A DNA stretch of 64,000 nt from Nocardia blacklockiae. Its GTDB lineage: Bacteria > Actinomycetota > Actinomycetes > Mycobacteriales > Mycobacteriaceae. The notes under the pieces are model-generated. The model had not been told where the DNA came from. It did no database searches and saw only the letters and a list, made by a program, of their open reading frames with translations. Each line of letters opens with the position of its first letter. Positions within the stretch are counted from its first letter, which is position 1. The DNA lies in assembly GCF_015477355.1 (NCBI RefSeq), contig NZ_JADLRJ010000006.1:310001-374000 (forward strand), written 5' to 3'. A program made the translations under genes and the position numbers. Below, in pieces: positions 1-8,189 of this stretch.

Positions 1-160
1 GCGCCGGGCTGCCCAGGTCCAGCAGTTCGGGCACGGCGTGCAGGTCGGTGCCGTAGATGTGCACCACCCGCAGCCGCGCGCCGAGGATCTCGGCGGCGCG
101 GGGGTAGTCGTCCTCGGCGGCGTGGTCCGGGTAGATGAAGCCGATGGTGGGTGTCTGCAT
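1..160 (-). CDS. Asp/Glu racemase or maleate-isomerase family protein (partial)
   Basis: Only the first 53 codons are in the window; the gene continues past the left edge. The start ATG is at 158-160 and the N-terminus reads MQTPTIGFIYPDHAAEDDYP, followed by a segment ending in a Val-Val-His-Ile-Tyr-Gly strand. The opening beta-strand (IGFIYP) followed by an acidic, aromatic loop resembles the first Rossmann-like repeat of the Asp/Glu/hydantoin racemase superfamily, which includes maleate cis-trans isomerase and arylmalonate decarboxylase. It lies 10 nt downstream of a second member of the superfamily, so both are probably cotranscribed and may act on related or successive substrates. The catalytic cysteines are outside the window, so the assignment rests on the N-terminus and context. 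Confidence 0.6.
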   Translation of the reverse strand, partial: MQTPTIGFIYPDHAAEDDYPRAAEILGARLRVVHIYGTDLHAVPELLDLGSPA

Positions 161-170
161 GGTGATTCCC

Positions 171-911
171 CTAGAAGACGTCCTGGAGCCATTTGCCGGG
201 CCCCATCATGGGCAGTTTCATGCGGCCCAGGCACGCCCACATGGTGAGCTGGTTGGCGGTGAGCACCGGTTTGCCGAGGGCCTGCTCGAGCGGTTCCACG
301 AGGTCGTAGGTGGGCAGGTTGGTACAGCTGACGAAGATCGCCTCGGAGCGCGGGTCGTCGGCGTTGATGATGCGTTCGGCGATGGTGCGGTAGCTGACCT
401 TCCAGATGCCGCCGCCCAGGCCCAGATGGTTGGAGCGGACCACCTCGCAGCCGGCCTCGCCGAGGAACTCGTGCAGCTTCTCGGTGAGGATCTCGTCGTA
501 GGGCGTGATGACCGAGATCCGGCTCAGGTCCAGCTTGCGGATCGCCTCGATCAGCGCGCCCGAGGTGGTGACCGCGTCACGCGCGCCGGCCGCGCAGATC
601 GTGTCGACCAGCGACTGCTCGTACTCCAGGCCCTTGATGAAACTGCCCGAGGTGCACAGGTAGGCGATCACCTCCGGATCCACGTGCAGCACATTGCGGG
701 TGGCCGCGGTGAGGTGGGCCGCGTTCGACACCAGTTCGGCCATCGCCACCGACACCGGCACCGGCTCGTAGGGTGTGCGGGCGAGATGCAGGCTGACCTC
801 GAGCGGGGCCCACCGCCACAGTTCGCGCTCGAGCGCCAGATCGAACGGCGCGATGATCCCGATACCCCGCTGCGCGACCGGGCCGTCGATCTCGGGAAAG
901 TTGAGTTCCAC
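171..911 (-). CDS. Maleate isomerase / arylmalonate decarboxylase-like protein
   Basis: This 246-residue protein belongs to the Asp/Glu racemase superfamily, whose members use two cysteines, one on each side of the substrate, for isomerisation, racemisation or decarboxylation of small dicarboxylic acids. Both are visible: Cys86 in YLCTSGSFIKG and Cys196 in FVSCTNLPTYD. This pair is the pattern of maleate cis-trans isomerase, which turns maleate into fumarate through a succinyl-cysteine intermediate. The length is normal for the family. The start is GTG at 911 with a purine-rich GAGAGGGGC upstream. It is divergent from a 2-hydroxyacid dehydrogenase across 90 nt that contain a GntR-like palindrome at 963-974. 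The substrate is not settled; arylmalonate decarboxylase or another diacid isomerase remains possible. Confidence 0.75.
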   Translation of the reverse strand: MELNFPEIDGPVAQRGIGIIAPFDLALERELWRWAPLEVSLHLARTPYEPVPVSVAMAELVSNAAHLTAATRNVLHVDPEVIAYLCTSGSFIKGLEYEQSLVDTICAAGARDAVTTSGALIEAIRKLDLSRISVITPYDEILTEKLHEFLGEAGCEVVRSNHLGLGGGIWKVSYRTIAERIINADDPRSEAIFVSCTNLPTYDLVEPLEQALGKPVLTANQLTMWACLGRMKLPMMGPGKWLQDVF

Positions 912-962
912 TACGAGGGGCCCCTCTCGCGTTCAGCTGAATAATCCTCCGCACACGATCGG

Positions 963-974
963 ATTGTTGACAAT
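963..974. promoter_or_regulatory. GntR-type operator between divergent genes
   Basis: The sequence ATTGTTGACAAT is a one-mismatch palindrome that fits the TNGTNNACNA consensus of FadR/FCD-type GntR regulators. It sits between the divergent isomerase and hydroxyacid dehydrogenase genes. A perfect version (ATTGTCGACAAT) occurs at 5335-5346 in the other divergent promoter of the same locus, so one regulator probably controls both. No gene for that regulator is visible beside it. Confidence 0.6.
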
Positions 975-1001
975 CATACGATGTCTTTCTAGCCTGTCAA
1001 T

Positions 1002-1967
1002 GTGGTTGAGGGCCAAATAGTCACCGTTCTTCACGATGGCACCAGGCCCGATGCGGGACTCATGCGCCCGGTGTCCGAGCGGGCCACGGTCCGCTACACC
1101 GAGTCCGAGGGTCTCGCCGATGCGCTGCATGGTGCCGACGTGTTGTTCGTATACGACTTCACCAGTACAGCGGTCCCCGGGGCCTGGCCGTCGGCGGACC
1201 GGCTGCGTTGGGTGCATGTGGGCGCCACCGGAGTGGACTCGGTGATGTTCGACGAGCTGATCGCCAGCGAGGTCGTCGTCACCAACACCCGGGGTCTGTT
1301 CGACGCGCCGATTGCCGAGTATGTGCTCGCGCAGCTGCTGAACTTCGCCAAGGACCTGCCGCGCTCGTGGCGTCTGCAACAGGAACACGACTGGCACCAC
1401 CGGGAGTCCGAACGATTGTCCGGTGCCACGGTACTCGTGGTCGGCACCGGGTCCATCGGCAGGGCCATCGCCCGGCTACTGCGCTGCGTGGGCATGGAGG
1501 TCCGCGGGCTGGGCCGGCGCGCCCGCACCGGCGACCCGGATTTCGGCACCGTCGGCACCGATCTGCACGCCGAACTACCCGGGGCCGACTACGTCGTCGC
1601 GGTCGCGCCGCTCACGCCGCAGACCCGGCACCTGTTCGACGCCAGGGCGTTTGCCGCGATGAAGCCACACGCCCGTTTCGTCAACGTCGGTCGTGGGGAA
1701 CTAGTAGTGACAGACGATCTCGTCGCCGCGCTGCGCACCGGCAGCATCGCGGGCGCGGCGCTCGATGTCGTCGATCCCGAGCCGCTGCCACCGGGGCACG
1801 CGCTGTGGGATCTGCCGAATGTCCAACTCACCCCCCACAACTCCGGTGATGTCATCGGATGGCGGCGCGACCTGGTCACCGTGTTCACCGAGAACTTCCG
1901 GAAGTGGATCGACGGCCGACCGCTGGAGAATGTGGTCGACAAAAGGCTGGGCTACGTGCCCACCTGA
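1002..1967 (+). CDS. D-isomer-specific 2-hydroxyacid dehydrogenase
   Basis: This 321-residue NAD(P)-dependent oxidoreductase interconverts a 2-hydroxyacid and a 2-oxoacid. The nucleotide-binding fold shows GTGSIGRAIARLL near residue 150. The catalytic Arg lies in VNVGRGELV, the acidic relay residue in DVVDPEPLPPGHALWD, and the catalytic His in LTPHNSGD, all in the usual order. The start is GTG at 1002; the overlapping ATG at 1000 is in another frame. It is the first gene rightward from the operator at 963-974, and the amidase gene follows 13 nt after its stop, so the two form an operon. The exact hydroxyacid (glycerate, malate-like or a substrate special to this locus) cannot be read from sequence. 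Confidence 0.85.
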   Translation: MVEGQIVTVLHDGTRPDAGLMRPVSERATVRYTESEGLADALHGADVLFVYDFTSTAVPGAWPSADRLRWVHVGATGVDSVMFDELIASEVVVTNTRGLFDAPIAEYVLAQLLNFAKDLPRSWRLQQEHDWHHRESERLSGATVLVVGTGSIGRAIARLLRCVGMEVRGLGRRARTGDPDFGTVGTDLHAELPGADYVVAVAPLTPQTRHLFDARAFAAMKPHARFVNVGRGELVVTDDLVAALRTGSIAGAALDVVDPEPLPPGHALWDLPNVQLTPHNSGDVIGWRRDLVTVFTENFRKWIDGRPLENVVDKRLGYVPT

Positions 1968-1980
1968 AAGGGAGTCAGTC

Positions 1981-3381
1981 ATGGCCCACCCCGATATCGA
2001 TATTCCGACCGAGCCGGCCGCGATGACGGCGGTGGAGTTGATCACGGCCTACTCGGCCGGTGCGCTGTCGCCGGTGGAGGCGACCGAAGCGGTCCTCGGC
2101 GCCATCGCCGAACGCGACGGCGAGCTGAACGCGTACTGCCTGATCGACGCCGAGCGCGCGCTGATGCAGGCCAAGGAGTCCGAGTCGCGCTGGCACTCCG
2201 GGCATGTGCAGGGGCTGCTGGACGGGGTGCCGATCTCGATCAAGGACATCTTCCTCACCGAGGGCTGGCCCACCCGCCGCGGCTCCACCTCGATCGAGCC
2301 CGATGTGCCGTGGCCCCTGGACAGTCCGGTCACCGCGCGGCTGCGCGAGGACGGGATGGTGTTCCTGGGCAAGACGACCACGCCCGAGCTGGCCTGGAAG
2401 GCGACCACCGACAGCCCGCTCACCGGCATCACCCGCAACCCGGTCGACCCCTCGAAGACCTGCGGCGGCTCGTCGGGTGGCAGCGCCGCGGCGGTGGCCG
2501 GCGGCATGGGACCGGTGTCGGTGGGCACCGACGGCGGTGGGAGCGTGCGCATTCCGGCGTCGTTCTGCGGCATCGTCGGGTTCAAGCCGACGCACGGCCG
2601 GATTCCGCTGTACCCGGCCAGCCCGTTCGGGCCGCTGGCGCACGCGGGGCCGATGACGCGCACGGTCGAGGACGCGGCGCTGCTCATGGACATCCTGTCG
2701 CTGCCCGATCCGCGTGACCCCGCCGCGCTGGCGCCTACCCTGTCCACCTTCCGCGGCGAGTTGCAGCGCGACGTGCGCGGGGCGACGGCCGCCTTTTCGC
2801 CGACGCTGGGTTATGTCGACGTCGACCCGGAGGTCGCGGCGGTGGTGGCCGCCGCGGTGCGGCAGCTCGAGCAGGCGGGACTGCGTGTCGCGCAGGCGGA
2901 TCCGGGCTTCAGTGACCCGCTGGAGGCCTTCGAGCACCTGTGGGCGGCGGGCGCGGCGACCATGCTGTCGAAGTTCCCGGCGGGCAGTCGCGAGCGCGTC
3001 GACCCGGGGCTGGGCGAAGTTTGGGACCGCGGGGCGGAGCTCGACGCGGTGTCCTATTTGGATGCCCGCGCCGTGGCGGCCGAGGTGGGAATCGTCATGG
3101 GCGCCTTCCACACCGCCTACGACGTGCTCCTCACCCCGACCGTCCCGATCCCCGCCTTCGAGGCCGGCCACGACGTGCCGCCCGGCAGCGACTTCCGCAG
3201 CTGGCCGCAGTGGACGCCGTTCACCTACCCGTTCAACATGACTCAGCAGCCCGCGATCAGCATCCCCGTGGGCACCACGAAAGCCGGTCTCCCGGTGGGC
3301 CTCCAGATCGTCGGACCCCGCCACTCCGACGATCTGGTGCTCGCGCTGGCCCGGTTCGCCGAGGTTGTGCTCGCGGGCTGA
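1981..3381 (+). CDS. Amidase signature family hydrolase
   Basis: This 466-residue amidase hydrolyses an amide to a carboxylate and ammonia. The Ser-cisSer-Lys triad is intact: Lys88 in SIKDI, the cis-Ser in GGSSGGS (Ser164) and nucleophile Ser188 in TDGGGSVRIP, with the usual 24-residue spacing between the serines. The start ATG at 1981 has a purine-rich GAAAGGGAG before it; a longer reading frame upstream is only an overlap with the preceding gene. It follows the hydroxyacid dehydrogenase by 13 nt. With the nearby aminotransferase and two dehydrogenases, it suggests breakdown of an amide or lactam to an amino acid and then to a dicarboxylate. The substrate is unknown. Confidence 0.88.
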   Translation: MAHPDIDIPTEPAAMTAVELITAYSAGALSPVEATEAVLGAIAERDGELNAYCLIDAERALMQAKESESRWHSGHVQGLLDGVPISIKDIFLTEGWPTRRGSTSIEPDVPWPLDSPVTARLREDGMVFLGKTTTPELAWKATTDSPLTGITRNPVDPSKTCGGSSGGSAAAVAGGMGPVSVGTDGGGSVRIPASFCGIVGFKPTHGRIPLYPASPFGPLAHAGPMTRTVEDAALLMDILSLPDPRDPAALAPTLSTFRGELQRDVRGATAAFSPTLGYVDVDPEVAAVVAAAVRQLEQAGLRVAQADPGFSDPLEAFEHLWAAGAATMLSKFPAGSRERVDPGLGEVWDRGAELDAVSYLDARAVAAEVGIVMGAFHTAYDVLLTPTVPIPAFEAGHDVPPGSDFRSWPQWTPFTYPFNMTQQPAISIPVGTTKAGLPVGLQIVGPRHSDDLVLALARFAEVVLAG

Positions 3382-3429
3382 GGGGGCCTCGCAGCGAAGA
3401 GGCGACCAAGAAGAGGCGATCAAAGAGCA

Positions 3430-3462
3430 AACCGCCGCGGGCCCAGGGGGCCCGCGGCGGTT
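3430..3462. terminator. Bidirectional hairpin terminator
   Basis: A perfect 15-bp inverted repeat (arms 3430-3444 and 3448-3462, starting AACCGCCGCGGG) closes over a 3-nt loop between the convergent amidase and DUF3830 genes. The AA/TT ends give a short U-tract on either strand. The right arm plus the following bases is partly copied again at about 3478-3500. Confidence 0.75.
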
Positions 3463-3506
3463 ATGTGTGGGGCGGGTGCCCGCGGCGGTTTTGTGTGTGG
3501 TGCTCC

Positions 3507-4004
3507 CTATTCCGCGCGGGCGAAGGCGAGGGTTTCGCCTTCTACGCCGCGTAGCCACAGGTTGTTGCAGGCGGTGGCCAGGTCGGGGAGGCCCTCCTCG
3601 ATGGTGGCGAAGACGTTGCCGGGGACCCAGCCTTGGTCGCCGTTGATGAGGAGGTTGTTGCGGCCGTAGAAGAGGGCCAGGTCGGTGGCGCCCTGGGCGT
3701 GGTGGGCCGCCGAGCCGGGTTCGTAGCCGTAGGCCGGGTTGCCGATCTCCCAGGGTTCGAAGTCGAACAGGCAGACGTCGCCGGGAATCGGTGTGACGGT
3801 GGGGTTTTCGCGGTGCGGGGCGGCGGTGAGGCGGGGGACCAGCGTGTACACCTCGTTGCGGGCGTACTTGGCGTGGAAGGCGTCGCCCTCCTGGGGGAGC
3901 GCGTCCCAGACCGCGGCGCAGGTGAGCGGGGCCTCCTCGTCGAGCAGGCGGGCGCGGCACCGGACGCCGGCCTTGGTGAGGGTGATGGTGAGGTAGCGGG
4001 CCAT
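3507..4004 (-). CDS. DUF3830 family protein
   Basis: This 165-residue protein begins MARYLTITLTKAGVRCRARL and reads as a DUF3830 member, a family with a predicted cyclophilin-like beta-barrel and no established reaction that I know of. Conserved-looking segments are LTCAAVWDALPQEG, a VCLFDFEPWEIGNPAYGY strand, and an LFYGRNN motif near the C-terminus. There is no signal peptide or membrane segment. It follows the aminotransferase gene by 10 nt and is cotranscribed with it. I recall DUF3830 genes occurring beside amidases, Asp/Glu racemases and dehydrogenases in other bacteria, which makes it a candidate enzyme of the same unknown catabolic pathway rather than a folding factor. Confidence 0.8.
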   Translation of the reverse strand: MARYLTITLTKAGVRCRARLLDEEAPLTCAAVWDALPQEGDAFHAKYARNEVYTLVPRLTAAPHRENPTVTPIPGDVCLFDFEPWEIGNPAYGYEPGSAAHHAQGATDLALFYGRNNLLINGDQGWVPGNVFATIEEGLPDLATACNNLWLRGVEGETLAFARAE

Positions 4005-4014
4005 TCGTCTCTCC

Positions 4015-5256
4015 CTACAGTTCGTCCAGCACGGCGGACCAGATGTCGAGCGCCTCGTCGACCTGCTCGGCCGTCACGATCAGCGGCGGGATCATGCGCA
4101 CCACGTTGCTGTAGGCGCCGCAGGTGAGCAGCAGCAGACCCTTCTCGTGCGCCAGCCGCTGCGCGGTCGACGCCGTCGCGGTGTCGGGTTCGCCGGTGGG
4201 CGTGGTGAATTCGGTGCCGACCAGCAGGCCCAGGCCGCGCACGTCGCCCACGGCCTTGGTGGCGCGGGACCGCGCGCCGGCGAGCAGCTGCCGCCCGCGC
4301 TCGGCCGCATTGTCCACCAGCCCTTCGGATTCGATGACGTCGATGGTGGCCAGCGCGGCGGCGCACGCGACCGCGTTGCCGCCGTAGGTGCCGCCCTGCG
4401 AACCCGGCCACGCCTTGGCCATCAGCTCGCTCGACGCGGCGATGCCCGACAGCGGGAAGCCGCTGGCCAGGCCCTTGGCGATGGTGATGACATCGGGGCG
4501 CACGTCGAAGTGCTGGTGGCCGAAGAACTTTCCGGTGCGGCCGAACCCGGTCTGGATCTCGTCGAAGACCAGCAGGATGCCGTGCCGGTCCGCGCGCTCG
4601 CGCAGGCCTTGGAAGAAGCGGGTGTTGCCGGGGATGTAGCCGCCCTCGCCCAGCACCGGCTCGACGATGAACGCGGCGGTCTCGGCGGGCGCGCTGAGCG
4701 TGGTGAGCAGGTAGTCCAGCTCGCGCAGCGCGAAATCGGTGGCCTCCTCCTCGCTCCAGCCGTAGCGGAACGCGGTCGGGAACGGCGCCACGTGCACACC
4801 GGCCATCAGCGGGCTGAAACCGGCGGAGAACCGGGTGCCGGAGGTGGTCATGGTGGCGGCGGCGACGGTGCGGCCGTGGAAACCGCCGTGGAAGACAACG
4901 ACATTGGGCCGGCCGGTGGCCTGGCGGACCAGCCGCAGCGCCGCCTCGACCGCCTCGCTGCCGGAGTTGGCGTAGAACACCGAATCGAGCCCGGCGGGCA
5001 GCACGTCGCCCAGGCGCTCGGTGAGCCGGAGCATCGGCTGGTGCATGACGGTCGTGTACTGGCCGTGGATCAGGGTGCCGACCTGGCGCTGCGCCGCCTC
5101 GACCACCTTGGGGTGGCAGTGCCCGGTGCTGGTGACGCCGATCCCGGCGGTGAAGTCGAGATAGCGGCGGCCGTCGGTCGCGTAGAGGTAGCAGCCCGCA
5201 CCGTGGTCGACGGTGACCGGGGTGGCCTGCTTCAGGACGGGGGAGAGAGCCGTCAT
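4015..5256 (-). CDS. Class III (4-aminobutyrate-type) aminotransferase
   Basis: This 413-residue PLP enzyme moves an amino group from an omega-amino acid to 2-oxoglutarate or pyruvate. Diagnostic features are NSGSEAVEAALRL near 97-109, the cofactor segment LVFDEIQTGFGRTGKFF with Asp232, and the Schiff-base lysine Lys261 in TIAKGLASGFPLSG. The length matches 4-aminobutyrate aminotransferases. The start ATG at 5256 follows a GGAAGGCGG sequence. It is divergent from the aldehyde dehydrogenase gene, a standard GABA-type pairing in which the transaminase makes a semialdehyde and the dehydrogenase oxidises it. DUF3830 follows in the same operon. The amino donor may differ from 4-aminobutyrate given the unusual partners. 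Confidence 0.85.
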   Translation of the reverse strand: MTALSPVLKQATPVTVDHGAGCYLYATDGRRYLDFTAGIGVTSTGHCHPKVVEAAQRQVGTLIHGQYTTVMHQPMLRLTERLGDVLPAGLDSVFYANSGSEAVEAALRLVRQATGRPNVVVFHGGFHGRTVAAATMTTSGTRFSAGFSPLMAGVHVAPFPTAFRYGWSEEEATDFALRELDYLLTTLSAPAETAAFIVEPVLGEGGYIPGNTRFFQGLRERADRHGILLVFDEIQTGFGRTGKFFGHQHFDVRPDVITIAKGLASGFPLSGIAASSELMAKAWPGSQGGTYGGNAVACAAALATIDVIESEGLVDNAAERGRQLLAGARSRATKAVGDVRGLGLLVGTEFTTPTGEPDTATASTAQRLAHEKGLLLLTCGAYSNVVRMIPPLIVTAEQVDEALDIWSAVLDEL

Positions 5257-5319
5257 CGTGATCCGCCTTCCGGAGCGTGGGGTGGGGCGCTCGGCGCGGG
5301 GAGAACCGCGTCCGCACGG

Positions 5320-5346
5320 ATTGTCTATTGTCGGATTGTCGACAAT
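5320..5346. promoter_or_regulatory. GntR-type operator with three ATTGTC half-sites
   Basis: A perfect palindrome ATTGTCGACAAT lies at 5335-5346, preceded by two more ATTGTC half-sites at 5320-5325 and 5327-5332. It is in the divergent region between the aminotransferase and aldehyde dehydrogenase and matches the near-palindrome at 963-974. The extra half-sites suggest cooperative binding, or overlap with the two opposed promoters. Confidence 0.65.
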
Positions 5347-5436
5347 ATGCATAACATGGCGGGCGGGGCCGCAGCAATGGGGCACCGTGGAAGGAACCGA
5401 CCGCCGAACCGGCGGAGACCAGGTGAGGAGCACGCG

Positions 5437-6933
5437 GTGACGCAGATCGACACGATCGCGAATCGGGCCGGCGCGAGCCTGAGCCCGGACGAACGGGCCG
5501 CTGTCGACAGCGTGCCCACGGGCCTCTACATCGGCGGGCAGTGGCGCACGACGGCGCGCACCCTGCCGGTGACCGACCCCGCGACCGGGCAGGTGCTGTG
5601 CGAGGTGGCCGACGCCGCCCCGGCGGACGGGCTGGCCGCGCTCGACGCTGCCGCGGCCGCCCAGGCCGACTGGGCGCGCACCCCGCCGCGCGAGCGCAGT
5701 GAGATCCTGATGCGCGCGCACCGCCTGCTGCTCGACGACGCCGACCGGCTGGGCCTGATCGCGACGCTGGAGATGGGCAAGCCCCTCGCCGAGGCGCGCG
5801 GCGAGATCGCCTATGCCGCAGAGTTCTTCCGCTGGTTCGCCGAGGAGGCCGTGCGCCTCGACGGCGGCTACATGACCGCACCGGCCGGCGGCTCCCGATT
5901 CCTGGTGGCGCGCCAGCCGGTCGGGCCGAGCCTGCTGATCACACCGTGGAACTTCCCGATGGCGATGGGCACCCGCAAGATCGGCCCCGCCCTGGCGGCG
6001 GGCTGCACCTGCGTGGTCAAGCCCGCCGAGCAGACCCCGCTGTGCACGCTCGCCCTGGCCGACATCCTGGAGCGGGCCGGAGTGCCCGCGGGCGTGGTCA
6101 ACGTGGTCACCACCTCGGATCCGGGCGCGCTGATGACGCCGATGATCCTCGACGAGCGCTCCCGCAAGCTGTCGTTCACCGGTTCCACGGCCGTCGGCAA
6201 GAAGCTGCTCGAGCAGTGCGCGCGGACGGTGATGCGCACCTCGATGGAACTCGGCGGCAACGCCCCCTTCCTGGTCTTCGACGACGCCGACCTGGACGCG
6301 GCCGTCGACGGCGCGATGGCCGCGAAGATGCGCAACATCGGCCAGGCGTGCACGGCGGCCAACCGGATCTTCGTGCAGCGCGGTGTGCTCGACGAGTTCG
6401 CGCGGCGGCTCGCGGCGCGGATGGGCGAGCTGCCGATGGGGCGCGGCACCGAGCCCGGCGTCGTGGTCGGCCCGCTGATCGACGCCGACGCCGTCGCGAA
6501 GGTCACCGGCCTGGTCGCCGACGCGCGCTCGCGCGGGGCGCGGGTGCTGCTCGGCGGCGAGCCTGTCGAGGGGCCCGGAAACTTCTATCCCGCAACGGTT
6601 CTGGTCGACGTGCCGGACGAGGCCGAGATGTGCCACACCGAGATCTTCGGCCCGGTCGCCAGCCTCACCCCGTTCGACACCGAGGAGGAGGTCGTGAGCC
6701 GCGCCAACGACACCCCGTACGGCCTGGTCGGTTACGTCTACACCGAGAGCCTGCGGCGTGGCCTGCGCGTGTGCGAGGCGCTGGAGACGGGCATGGTCGG
6801 GCTGAACCAGGGCGTGGTGTCCAACCCGGCGGCCCCCTTCGGCGGGGTCAAGGAATCCGGGCTCGGGCGCGAGGGCGGGCTCACCGGCATCGACGAATTC
6901 CTCGAGACCAAGTACATCGGTGTGCAGCTGTGA
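5437..6933 (+). CDS. Succinate-semialdehyde-type NAD(P) aldehyde dehydrogenase
   Basis: This 498-residue aldehyde dehydrogenase oxidises an aldehyde to the carboxylic acid. The catalytic residues are present: Glu271 in MELGGNAPF and Cys305 in GQACTAANRIFV, together with the cofactor segments ITPWNFPMAM and FTGSTAVGK. The FTGSTAVGKKLLEQCA and MELGGNAPFLVFDDAD segments are typical of the GabD subfamily, so succinate semialdehyde is the most likely substrate. The start GTG at 5437 has GGTGAGGAG 6 nt upstream; the much longer open frame to the left is antisense to the aminotransferase and is not coding. It is divergent from the aminotransferase across the operator at 5320-5346, and the tartrate-dehydrogenase-like gene follows 34 nt later. 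Confidence 0.88.
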   Translation: MTQIDTIANRAGASLSPDERAAVDSVPTGLYIGGQWRTTARTLPVTDPATGQVLCEVADAAPADGLAALDAAAAAQADWARTPPRERSEILMRAHRLLLDDADRLGLIATLEMGKPLAEARGEIAYAAEFFRWFAEEAVRLDGGYMTAPAGGSRFLVARQPVGPSLLITPWNFPMAMGTRKIGPALAAGCTCVVKPAEQTPLCTLALADILERAGVPAGVVNVVTTSDPGALMTPMILDERSRKLSFTGSTAVGKKLLEQCARTVMRTSMELGGNAPFLVFDDADLDAAVDGAMAAKMRNIGQACTAANRIFVQRGVLDEFARRLAARMGELPMGRGTEPGVVVGPLIDADAVAKVTGLVADARSRGARVLLGGEPVEGPGNFYPATVLVDVPDEAEMCHTEIFGPVASLTPFDTEEEVVSRANDTPYGLVGYVYTESLRRGLRVCEALETGMVGLNQGVVSNPAAPFGGVKESGLGREGGLTGIDEFLETKYIGVQL

Positions 6934-6967
6934 GATTCCGGCACCGCAGAATTCGAACGGAGCGCCG

Positions 6968-8029
6968 GTGAGCACCTACCGCATCGCGACCATTCCCGGC
7001 GACGGCATCGGCGTCGACGTGACCGCGGAAGCGGTGCAGGTCGTCGACGCCGTGCTGCCGGGGGTCGAGTGGACCGAATTCGACTGGTCCTGTGAGCAAT
7101 ACCTGCGCACGGGCGCGATGATGCCCGCCGACGGGGTCGAGCGGCTGGCCGCGTTCGACGCGATCCTGCTGGGCGCGGTCGGCTTTCCCGGTGTGCCCGA
7201 CCACATCTCGCTGTGGGGTCTGCTGATCCCGCTGCGCCGCGCGTTCGGCCAGTACGTGAACCTGCGCCCGGTGCGGCTGCTGCCCGGCACCGAATCCGCG
7301 CTGCGCGACCGCACCGCCGCGGACCTCGACCTGCTCATCGTGCGCGAGAACGCCGAGGGCGAATACTCCGAGATCGGCGGCATCCACAATCCGGGGCGGC
7401 CCGAGGAGTTCGTGCTCCAGGAGTCGGTGTTCACCCGGGTCGGCTGCGAGCGCATCATCCGCTACGCCTTCGAACGCGCGCGGGAACGGAGGGGTCGGCT
7501 CTGCTCGGCCACCAAGTCGAACGGCCTGATCCACTCGATGCCGTACTGGGACAGCGTCTTCGAGCGCATCGCCGCCGACTACCCGGACGTGGAGACCCGG
7601 CAGATGCACGTCGACGCCTTGGCCGCCGAGATCGTGCTGCATCCCGACCGCCTCGACGTGATCGTCGGCTCGAACCTGTTCGGCGACATCCTCTCCGACC
7701 TCGCCGCAGCGGTCACCGGCGGGCTGGGCCTCGCGCCCTCGGGCAACATCAACCCGCAGGGCGACGCGCCGTCGATGTTCGAGGCCGTGCACGGCAGCGC
7801 TCCCGACATCGCGGGGCAGGGCATCGCCAACCCGGTCGCCCAAATCCTCGCTGCCGGAATGATGTTGGAGCAGCTGGGCGAGCACGGCCCAGCCGCCGCC
7901 GTCGACCGGGCCGTCTGCGAAATCCTCGCCGAGGGCACCGTCCGCACCCCCGACCTTGGCGGCACCGCCACTACCACCGAGGTCGGCACGGCTATCGCCA
8001 AGCGGGCCGGGGAGCTGAGCGCGGGCTGA
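6968..8029 (+). CDS. Tartrate / isopropylmalate-type beta-decarboxylating dehydrogenase
   Basis: This 353-residue protein is a metal- and NAD-dependent beta-decarboxylating dehydrogenase. It shows the IATIPGDGIGVDV N-terminus, the substrate-binding arginines of the LRPVRLLPG segment, the LIVRENAEGEYSEIGG loop, and the late SNLFGDILSDLAAAVTGGLGLAPSGNI motif with the metal-binding aspartates. The ENAEGEYS loop is closer to tartrate dehydrogenase and D-malate dehydrogenase than to LeuB. The start is GTG at 6968 with GGAGCG before it. It is the last gene of the rightward operon and may feed a hydroxy-dicarboxylate from the upstream enzymes into central metabolism. Confidence 0.82.
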   Translation: MSTYRIATIPGDGIGVDVTAEAVQVVDAVLPGVEWTEFDWSCEQYLRTGAMMPADGVERLAAFDAILLGAVGFPGVPDHISLWGLLIPLRRAFGQYVNLRPVRLLPGTESALRDRTAADLDLLIVRENAEGEYSEIGGIHNPGRPEEFVLQESVFTRVGCERIIRYAFERARERRGRLCSATKSNGLIHSMPYWDSVFERIAADYPDVETRQMHVDALAAEIVLHPDRLDVIVGSNLFGDILSDLAAAVTGGLGLAPSGNINPQGDAPSMFEAVHGSAPDIAGQGIANPVAQILAAGMMLEQLGEHGPAAAVDRAVCEILAEGTVRTPDLGGTATTTEVGTAIAKRAGELSAG

Positions 8030-8050
8030 GCCGCTCCGCACGAGTCCCCG

Positions 8051-8134
8051 GCGGCGATCTGTTCGGCGTGAGTGCCCGGAAGTGTCCTGTTGGGCGTGAG
8101 TGCCTGGCGGCGACATGTTCGACCGGGCGTTGTG
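8051..8134. repeat. 28-nt tandem repeat, three units
   Basis: Three 28-nt units start at 8051, 8079 and 8107. The first two share GGCGTGAGTGCC, and the first and third share GCGGCGA followed by TGTTCG. They fill the space between the convergent dehydrogenase and mntR-like genes. No coding function is evident. Confidence 0.6.
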
Positions 8135-8189
8135 GTCGGCGCGGGGGTCCGTTCCTCGGTGGCTGCCGCGCCTACCTGTCGTGCTCGGC

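Noticed and set aside
4147-5436. Long plus-strand open frame running into the aldehyde dehydrogenase
   Set aside because: It is antisense to the aminotransferase, gives low-complexity G/R/H-rich sequence and ends in the dehydrogenase frame only because high-GC DNA lacks stops.
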